NCBI GenBank assembly: GCA_963822295.1
Contig: CAWGHD010000002.1
Coordinates: 1,488,001 to 1,552,000 of the forward strand
DNA length: 64,000 bases
Source: VRUE01 sp963822295
GTDB taxonomy: Bacteria; Actinomycetota; Thermoleophilia; Solirubrobacterales; 70-9
Direction of reading: 5' to 3'
Shown here: piece after piece, positions 58,880 to 64,000 of the stretch
Numbering within the stretch: position 1 is the stretch's first letter
Layout of the letters: each line of letters opens with the position of its first letter
Notes under the pieces: model-generated
What the model saw: the letters and a program-made list of their open reading frames with translations, nothing else
Databases searched by the model: none
Told to the model about the DNA's origin: nothing
Position numbers and translations under genes: made by a program

Positions 58880-59721
58880 GCGAGTGGCCCGACGGCGCCC
58901 GCGCCGCGCTCAGCCTCAGCTTCGACAACCTCGGCGAGGCGGCGGAGATCGAGATGGGGGCGATCGCCGCACCTCACGGGACTCATCCCACCGCGACGCG
59001 AGTCGTGCCCGCCATCCTCGAAGCCCTCGCCGAGCGGCGCCTGACGGCGACCTTTTTCGTCGAGGGCTTGAACGCGGTGGTCTATCCCGACCTGCTGCAG
59101 CGGATCGACGCCGCCGGCCACGAGGTCGCCTACCACGCATGGCGCCATGAGCAGTGGGGAGATCTGAGCGCCGCCGAGCAGGCGGACAACCTCGCCCGTG
59201 GCGTCACCGCTTTCGGCGAGCTCGGGCTGGAGCCGGCCGGCCTCCGCCCCCCGGGCGGCGGGCTCGGCGAGGGTGGTCCAGGCGCCCTCCGCGACGCGGG
59301 TCTCTCCTACTGCTCACCCGCCGGCGAAGGAGCCGGAGTCGATGGAGGCTTGGCCCTGCTCCCCTTCCAGTGGCTCCATGTCGACGCAAGTTGCCTCCTG
59401 CCGGGGCTGGCCCCGGTGCGAGAGCGGATGACCGGCTCGCCCGAGCCGATCGAGCCCGACGACTTCCTCACCTACCTGGAAGGTGAGCTGGAGAGGCTCT
59501 CCGCCGGCGGCGGCTTCGCGACCACCGTCCTGCACCCGGTCACGATCGATTCCTGGTTCGGAGAAAAGCGGCTAGGCGCCCTGCTCGACCGCGTGGCCGC
59601 GGCGAAGGACGCCGGCGAGATCTGGGTGGCCCCCTGCCGCGACGTCGCCCGCCACGTGCTCGCAAACGGGGATGCCTTCGACGGCGCCACGACCCTCGAC
59701 GCGACCAGCTGGTCCGCCTAA
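58876..59721 (+). CDS. Polysaccharide deacetylase-like protein
   Basis: 281 residues, NodB-like barrel: AALSLSFDNLGEAAEIE (metal-Asp strand), LTATFFVEGLNAVVYPDLLQ, GHEVAYHAWRHEQW (metal His region), LRPPGGGLGEGG and TVLHPVTID. The first-strand Asp-Asp of classical deacetylases reads Asp-Asn, so activity may be changed or the metal site may differ. No signal peptide; probably cytosolic. The operon ends at a perfect 15-bp hairpin. Confidence 0.78.
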   Translation: MSEWPDGARAALSLSFDNLGEAAEIEMGAIAAPHGTHPTATRVVPAILEALAERRLTATFFVEGLNAVVYPDLLQRIDAAGHEVAYHAWRHEQWGDLSAAEQADNLARGVTAFGELGLEPAGLRPPGGGLGEGGPGALRDAGLSYCSPAGEGAGVDGGLALLPFQWLHVDASCLLPGLAPVRERMTGSPEPIEPDDFLTYLEGELERLSAGGGFATTVLHPVTIDSWFGEKRLGALLDRVAAAKDAGEIWVAPCRDVARHVLANGDAFDGATTLDATSWSA

Positions 59722-59729
59722 TCCCTTGT

Positions 59730-59764
59730 GTCGCCTTTGTTCGGAATAGCCGAACAAAGGCGAC
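59730..59764. terminator. Perfect 15-bp hairpin between convergent genes
   Basis: GTCGCCTTTGTTCGG, loop AATAG, CCGAACAAAGGCGAC. It lies between stops at 59721 and 59778, so it probably serves both directions, though it lacks a T-tract. Confidence 0.6.
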
Positions 59765-59777
59765 CCGCGCCGCCCGG

Positions 59778-60776
59778 CTACTTGGCGCGGACGGCGGCGA
59801 CGGTTTGACGCAGGGTCCCCCGAGCGTCGTGGTGGGGCATCCAGTGCAGCTTGCGGCGGGCGCGGGCGGTGTCCATCAGGACCGGCCGGCGGATCGCCTC
59901 GATCCAGGCCGCCTCGTCCGGCAGGTAGGGCAGCTGGGCCAGCACCTCGGCGGTCGCGCTGACCGCCAGCCGCGGCGCCGGGACCGAGTGCCAGCCCAGC
60001 TCACGCGCGAGGTCGGAGACCGTCAGCTCACCGGGGCCGGCGAGGTTGTAGACGCCCGGCTCGCCGCTGCCAATGACCGCCGCCGAGAGCGCGGCGGCGA
60101 CGTCGTCGTGGTGGACGAGCTGAAACGGCACGCCGGGGTCGGGCAGGACGGGCCGCAGCGAGGGGACCCTGCCGAGCGCCCAGCGCACCGGGCCCGGCAT
60201 CGCCCGCCCGACCGCGACCAGCGGGACCAGGTCGAGCAGCATCGTCGCCTCCGGGCCGGCCACGATGCAGGGGCGGAAGACGTAGGCGTCGGTGCCGCCC
60301 TCGGAGCTCGCCAGGACCTCGTCCAGGAGTTCCTCGACCTCGGCCTTGTGGGCGGAGTAGGGATGGCGTGAGCTGCCCCTGACCGGCTCGTCCTCGTCGA
60401 GCAGCGGCGGCAGGTCGCGATCGAAGCCGTAGGCCGCGACCGAGGAGGTGTAGACGAGCCGCCTGGCGCCGGCGGCGACCGCCGCCTCGAAGACGTTGCG
60501 CGAGCCCCTGAGGTTGATCTCGCGGCTCTCCTCCCGGCCGGCGACGATCACGAAGGCGAGATGGACGACGACGTCGGCGTCCTCGACGAGCGCCTCGACC
60601 GATTCGCGGTCGAGGACGTCTCCGCGCCGGTATTCGACCTTCTCCCAGCCGTGGGCGGCGATGTCGAAGGGGCGGCGGGCCATGCCGATCACCCGCTCCA
60701 CCTCCGGCACGCGCTCGAGCGCGGCCATGAAGGGCTTGCCGATCTCACCGGTCGGCCCGGTGACGGCGACGGTCAG
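59778..60776 (-). CDS. NAD-dependent epimerase/dehydratase (extended SDR), probable CTG start
   Basis: 332 residues if begun at the CTG at 60776. The first ATG (60728) would cut off the nucleotide-binding motif TVAVTGPTGEIGKPF, which is encoded in frame upstream. No ATG, GTG or TTG exists between that motif and the stop of the previous gene; CTG codons at 60776 and 60797 are the candidates. Catalytic pattern: YTSSVAAYG (Ser) and HPYSAHKAEVE (Tyr-x3-Lys). FQLVHHDDVAAAL and VYNLAGPGELTV are typical. Substrate unknown. Confidence 0.7.
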   Translation of the reverse strand: MTVAVTGPTGEIGKPFMAALERVPEVERVIGMARRPFDIAAHGWEKVEYRRGDVLDRESVEALVEDADVVVHLAFVIVAGREESREINLRGSRNVFEAAVAAGARRLVYTSSVAAYGFDRDLPPLLDEDEPVRGSSRHPYSAHKAEVEELLDEVLASSEGGTDAYVFRPCIVAGPEATMLLDLVPLVAVGRAMPGPVRWALGRVPSLRPVLPDPGVPFQLVHHDDVAAALSAAVIGSGEPGVYNLAGPGELTVSDLARELGWHSVPAPRLAVSATAEVLAQLPYLPDEAAWIEAIRRPVLMDTARARRKLHWMPHHDARGTLRQTVAAVRAK

Positions 60777-60801
60777 ACCCTGTTGCGGCCCGGCCAGGGC
60801 C

Positions 60802-61533
60802 CTATCCCCCGGGCAGGCCGGGGCCGGTGCGCTGCCACTCGACCTGGCCCTCGCCCTCGGACCGCGAGCGGCCCTCGACGTCGTCCCACTCGTGCAGCAT
60901 CCGCTTCAGCCGGGCGACCCCCTCCGGCGGGTTGGCGGCGACCTCGCCCGCCAGCCCGAGCGCCGCGTCCTCGGTCCCGGCAGCCGGAGCGACCCGGTTG
61001 ACCAAACCGACCCGCAGCGCCTCGTCGGCCCCCACCGTGCGCGAGGAGAGCAGCAGGTACTTGGCGGCGGCCAGCCCGCAGAGGGTGACGAGGCGCGCCG
61101 GGCCGACCGGGACGCCGAGCGCGGCGCCCGGGAAGCGCATCCGCAGGTTGGAGCCGCCGACCCGCATGTCGCAGGCGATCGCGACCTCGGCGCCGCCGCC
61201 GACGACGTCGCCGTGGCAGACCGCGATCGTGGGCTTGGGAAAGCCGACGATCCCGTCGTAGACGTCGGCGAAGAGCTGCATCCGCTTCACCTTGCCCTCC
61301 TCGTCGAGCACCTCCTTGATGTCGGCCCCGGCGGAGAGTCCCATGTGGTCGGAGGAGCTGATCACCAGCGCCCGCACCGCGTCGTCGTCGCGGGCCACCG
61401 CCAGGTGCTCGAGGATCTCGGCCAGCATCTGGGTGTCCATCGCGTTGCGCGCATCCGGGCGCTGCAGGCGCAGCACCGCGACCCCGCGCTCGTCCACCTC
61501 GTATCCGGTCCGCAGCTCACTCATCTCGCTCAT
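60802..61533 (-). CDS. Enoyl-CoA hydratase/isomerase family protein
   Basis: 243 residues. Crotonase landmarks: LRLQRPDARNAMD, LSAGADIKE (oxyanion hole), VCHGDVVGGGAEVAIACDM and RFPGAALGVPVG. At the two usual catalytic Glu positions only the first (GGGAEVAIA) is clear; the second is Ala/Gly-rich, so isomerase or another crotonase chemistry is possible. The start lies within the last 17 bp of pth. A second in-frame ATG at 61524 has AGAGG at better spacing. Confidence 0.78.
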   Translation of the reverse strand: MSEMSELRTGYEVDERGVAVLRLQRPDARNAMDTQMLAEILEHLAVARDDDAVRALVISSSDHMGLSAGADIKEVLDEEGKVKRMQLFADVYDGIVGFPKPTIAVCHGDVVGGGAEVAIACDMRVGGSNLRMRFPGAALGVPVGPARLVTLCGLAAAKYLLLSSRTVGADEALRVGLVNRVAPAAGTEDAALGLAGEVAANPPEGVARLKRMLHEWDDVEGRSRSEGEGQVEWQRTGPGLPGG

Positions 61534-62119
61534 CCTCTGAACCTAGCCTTTCGACGAGGCGCTCGGCCTCCTCGGCGGCGCGCTCGACAAGGCCGGCGAC
61601 CTCGTCCCGCGGCTCGCGGAAGGGACCGAGCACGTGGGCGGAGACGATCTCGGGGTCGGTCGAGTCGGGCCGCCCGACGCCGACCCTGACCCTCCAGAAG
61701 TCAGAGCTGTTGAAACCGGACCTGAGCGCCTTCAGGCCGTTATGACCGGCCAATCCGCCTCCAAACTTGGTTTCAACCTCGCCGAACGGGAGGTCGATCT
61801 CGTCGTGGAGGACGACGACACGGTCGAGCGGGACCTTGAGCGAGCCCCGCGCCGGTCCCGCCGAGCCGCCCGAGTCGTTCATGAAGGTCTGCGGCAGCAG
61901 GATCGCCACCCGCGGCCCGCCCGGCCCGGTGCGGCCTTCGGCGAGCTCGCCGCCGAACTTCCTCTTCGCCCGCGGCAGGTCCCAGCGGCGCGAGAGCTCG
62001 GCGCCGACCTCGAAGCCGACGTTGTGCCGGGTGCGGGCGTAGCGCTCCCCGGGGTTGCCGAGGCCGACGATCAGGATTCGGCCGCCGTGATCGGAGTCGC
62101 GGCGGCGGAACAGGGACAG
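61517..62119 (-). CDS. pth: Peptidyl-tRNA hydrolase, CTG start
   Basis: 200 residues. It releases tRNA from stalled peptidyl-tRNA. Conserved motifs: LIVGLGNPGERYARTRHNVG (catalytic His), LPQTFMNDSGG (substrate Asn), VLHDEIDLPFGE (catalytic Asp) and GGGLAGHNGLKAL. The frame has a stop (TAG of rplY) at 62125-62123 and no ATG, GTG or TTG before LIVGLGNPG. A CTG at 62119 has GGGGAG exactly 6 nt upstream and gives MSLFRRR. An ATG at 61909 would delete the active site. Confidence 0.88.
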   Translation of the reverse strand: MSLFRRRDSDHGGRILIVGLGNPGERYARTRHNVGFEVGAELSRRWDLPRAKRKFGGELAEGRTGPGGPRVAILLPQTFMNDSGGSAGPARGSLKVPLDRVVVLHDEIDLPFGEVETKFGGGLAGHNGLKALRSGFNSSDFWRVRVGVGRPDSTDPEIVSAHVLGPFREPRDEVAGLVERAAEEAERLVERLGSEDERDE

Positions 62120-62122
62120 GAG

Positions 62123-62824
62123 CTACTCCCCGTCGGAGTCGCCGCCCGAGTCGCCCTCGGCCGGGGCCTCGCCCTCGCCCTCGCCCTCGGCCGGGGCCTC
62201 GCCCTCCTCGCCGACGAGCTCCGCCTCCTCCTCGACGTCGGGCTCGGGCTCTTCCTCGACGCGCGGCGGCGAGAGGGTCGCGATCGTGACCTCCTCGGGA
62301 TCGTCGGCGACGAGCTTGACGCCATCGGGCACCGGGACCGAGGTGAGCTGGAGTGTGTCGTTGATCTCCATCGCCGAGACGTCGGCGACGAGGCGCTCGG
62401 GGATCTCGGTCGGCAGCGCTTCGACGGTGACCTCGCGGGTGACGTGCTCGAGCACGCCGCCCTCTTTGACGCCGGGGGCGGTCTCGGTCCCCTCGAGCTC
62501 GACCGCGACCTCGGCCTGGATCGCCTCGTCGAGCTTCACCTCCTGGAGGTCGATGTGCTCGAGGCTGCCGCGGACCGGGTGCAGCTGCTGGTCCTTGACC
62601 ACGACCGGGACGCCCTTGGCGCCCTCGAGCTCGAGGTCGAAGAGGGCCTGGCCGCCGGCGAGCACGTGGCGAACCTCGCGCTCGACCACCTGGAAGGCGC
62701 GCGCCTCCGAGCCGCCGGCGTAGACGACGCCGGGGACGAAGCCCTCGCGCCGCAGGCGGCGGGAGGTGCGGGAGCCGAACTCCGTGCGCGGAGTGGCCTT
62801 CAGCGTTTCTCTGGTGGCGGCCAT
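62123..62824 (-). CDS. rplY: 50S ribosomal protein L25 (CTC/TL5 form)
   Basis: 233 residues from MAATRETLKATPRTEFGSRT. The 5S-rRNA-binding N-terminal domain (RRLRREGFVPGVVYAGG, FDLELEGAKGVPVVVKDQQLHPVRGSLEHIDLQEV) is followed by the CTC-type beta domain (HVTREVTVEALPTEIPERLV). A long acidic Glu/Ala/Gly tail with repeats (GEAPAEGEGEGEAPAEG) closes it. A TATCCT box lies 10 nt before the ATG. Its stop is 3 nt from the pth start, and L25-Pth adjacency is the standard bacterial arrangement. Confidence 0.93.
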   Translation of the reverse strand: MAATRETLKATPRTEFGSRTSRRLRREGFVPGVVYAGGSEARAFQVVEREVRHVLAGGQALFDLELEGAKGVPVVVKDQQLHPVRGSLEHIDLQEVKLDEAIQAEVAVELEGTETAPGVKEGGVLEHVTREVTVEALPTEIPERLVADVSAMEINDTLQLTSVPVPDGVKLVADDPEEVTIATLSPPRVEEEPEPDVEEEAELVGEEGEAPAEGEGEGEAPAEGDSGGDSDGE

Positions 62825-62834
62825 CGAACGGGAG

Positions 62835-62840
62835 AGGATA
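62835..62840 (-). promoter_or_regulatory. -10 box TATCCT for rplY-pth
   Basis: 10 nt before the ATG at 62824. Confidence 0.4.
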
Positions 62841-62873
62841 GAGAAAGGTGGCCTGTGGCAACCTTCCCGGGCG

Positions 62874-64000
62874 ATGAGCGACGAGAACAAGATCCCCAAG
62901 GGACGAGTCCGGCGCTCGGCCAAGCTGGGATCGATCGTCGGCACCCAGGGCGCCCGCTACGCGGGGACCAAGGCGACGAACGTCGCGCGCTCGGAGGAGT
63001 CGGGCAAGGAGAAGCTCGAGCAGCGCCACCTGGAAACGGCGATGAAGATGGTCGGCGCGCTGGGCCAGATGAAGGGCGCGGCGATGAAGCTCGGCCAGTT
63101 CGCCTCCTTCATCGACACCGAATTCCTGCCGCCCGAGTACGCCGAGATCTACCAGGAGCAGCTCGCAAAGCTGCGCACCGACGCGCCGTCGATGCCCTGG
63201 GAGAAGGTCGTCAAGGTGCTCGAGGAGGAGTACGACGGGGAGCCGGTCTCCGAGCTCTTCGCCGAGTTCGAGGAGGAGGCCTTCGCGGCCGCCTCGATCG
63301 GCCAGGTCCACCGCGCCGTGCTGCTCGACGGCCGCCGCGTCGCGGTCAAGATCCAGTACCCCGGGATCGCCGAGGCGCTCGACGCCGACCTGCGCAACAT
63401 GGGGACGATCGTCCGCCTCGCCCGCGCCCTCGCCCCCGGCCTCGACGCGAAGGCGGTCGCCGGCGAGATCCGCGAGCGGATGATGGAGGAGCTCGACTAC
63501 GAGTACGAGGCCCAGAACCAGCGCAGCTTCGCCCGCGCCTACCTCGACCACCCGTTCATCTACGTGCCGGAAGTGATCACGCGGCTCTCGCGGCGCCGCG
63601 TCCTCGTCACCGAGCTGGTCGAGGGCCTCGGCTTCGAGCAGATCAAGCAGCTGCCCCACGAGGAGCGCAGCCGCTTCGGCGAGATCGTCTTCCGCGGCAA
63701 CCTCGGCTCGATGTTCAACCTCCAGCACTTCAATGCCGATCCCCACCCCGGCAACTACATCCTGATGGACGACGGCCGCGTCGCGTTCCTGGACTTCGGG
63801 ATGACCAAGAAGCTCGACCGCGAGCAGATCGAGCTCGAGCAACGCGCCTTCGACGCCGCCTCCCGCGACGACCCCGAAATGTTCCGCGGCGCCCTCCACG
63901 ACCTCGGCTTCGTCAAGAAGCCCTCGAAGCTCGACGCCGAACGGCTGCTCGAGCACATGGGCGCCGTCGGCGGCTGGTACATCGAGGACCGTGAGATCGA
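62874..64000 (+). CDS. AarF/UbiB (ABC1) family kinase-like protein, C-terminus beyond the window
   Basis: At least 375 residues. Family motifs in order: KGAAMKLGQFASFID (KxGQ), AAASIGQVHRAVL (Ala-rich nucleotide loop), RRVAVKIQYPG (Lys), MMEELDYEYEAQNQ (ExD), FNLQHFNADPHPGNYI (catalytic loop) and VAFLDFGMTKKL (DFG). UbiB/ADCK proteins are atypical kinases or ATPases that support quinone or lipid metabolism at membranes. No quinone genes are adjacent, so the pathway is open. It diverges from rplY. Confidence 0.9.
   Translation, partial: MSDENKIPKGRVRRSAKLGSIVGTQGARYAGTKATNVARSEESGKEKLEQRHLETAMKMVGALGQMKGAAMKLGQFASFIDTEFLPPEYAEIYQEQLAKLRTDAPSMPWEKVVKVLEEEYDGEPVSELFAEFEEEAFAAASIGQVHRAVLLDGRRVAVKIQYPGIAEALDADLRNMGTIVRLARALAPGLDAKAVAGEIRERMMEELDYEYEAQNQRSFARAYLDHPFIYVPEVITRLSRRRVLVTELVEGLGFEQIKQLPHEERSRFGEIVFRGNLGSMFNLQHFNADPHPGNYILMDDGRVAFLDFGMTKKLDREQIELEQRAFDAASRDDPEMFRGALHDLGFVKKPSKLDAERLLEHMGAVGGWYIEDREI

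Noticed and set aside
61517..61909. A 130-residue protein starting at the ATG at 61909
   Set aside because: It would lack the GLGNPG strand and catalytic His of peptidyl-tRNA hydrolase, both encoded in frame just upstream.

Overview
The window comes from a high-GC bacterial chromosome. Gene content suggests an actinobacterium of the Thermoleophilia/Solirubrobacterales type: many exported proteins built from NHL repeats, SCPS-type propeller repeats, putative-Ig and RTX-like modules, a PhoD-type phosphatase, HD-GYP proteins and an ECF sigma factor fused to an anti-sigma domain. This placement is inference from gene families; there is no rRNA in the window. Genes are densely packed. ATGA, GTGA or TGATG overlaps are common, and convergent stops overlap or share a CTAG.

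Layout. 1-6317: a partial DUF2855 gene, exported proteins and a C1 module (NAD formate dehydrogenase plus class III alcohol/formaldehyde dehydrogenase). 6334-9126: an epimerase, an enoyl-CoA hydratase and an ArsR-SRPBCC pair with a start-codon operator. 9083-17590: an NHL protein, a 30-residue membrane microprotein, glycosyltransferases, a PhoD-like phosphatase, and a regulator-desaturase-phosphodiester glycosidase operon. 17759-24030: a signalling block with a PAS-LuxR regulator, a broken FliA/WhiG-type sigma factor and three consecutive HD-GYP proteins. 24243-32518: aldehyde dehydrogenase, a hydrolase-cyclase fusion, Ogt, an RTX-like protein, a Ser/Thr kinase with TPRs, and an ice-binding-like protein coupled to an L,D-transpeptidase. 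32547-38932: an XRE/zinc-ribbon operon with twin operators, a cupin-glycosidase pair and two propeller proteins. 39007-49486: tRNA-fMet, Ppx, a probable structured non-coding RNA, an IlvG-like TPP enzyme, tRNA-Leu, the fused ECF sigma factor, an R2-like di-iron protein, a dead rhomboid, class I aldolase and a nuclease. 49508-64000: core housekeeping genes (GT-C membrane protein, FtsB/DivIC, enolase, PpiC-type foldase, Mfd, Pth, L25) and an AarF-type kinase that runs off the end.

Two expression features recur. Many genes have a TAnnnT box 5-10 nt before the start codon and no Shine-Dalgarno sequence, which suggests leaderless transcripts; this box was used to choose several starts. At least one essential gene (pth) appears to start with CTG behind a well-placed GGGGAG. 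Three small regulators (ArsR, MarR-like, XRE) each have a perfect palindrome covering their own start codon, which suggests tight autorepression.

The most promising unexplained element is the roughly 230-nt candidate RNA at 40198-40431. It has its own promoter, two stem-loops with an ACATAA loop motif and a 13-bp terminator hairpin. All functional calls rest on reading motifs and family resemblance; no database search was run.
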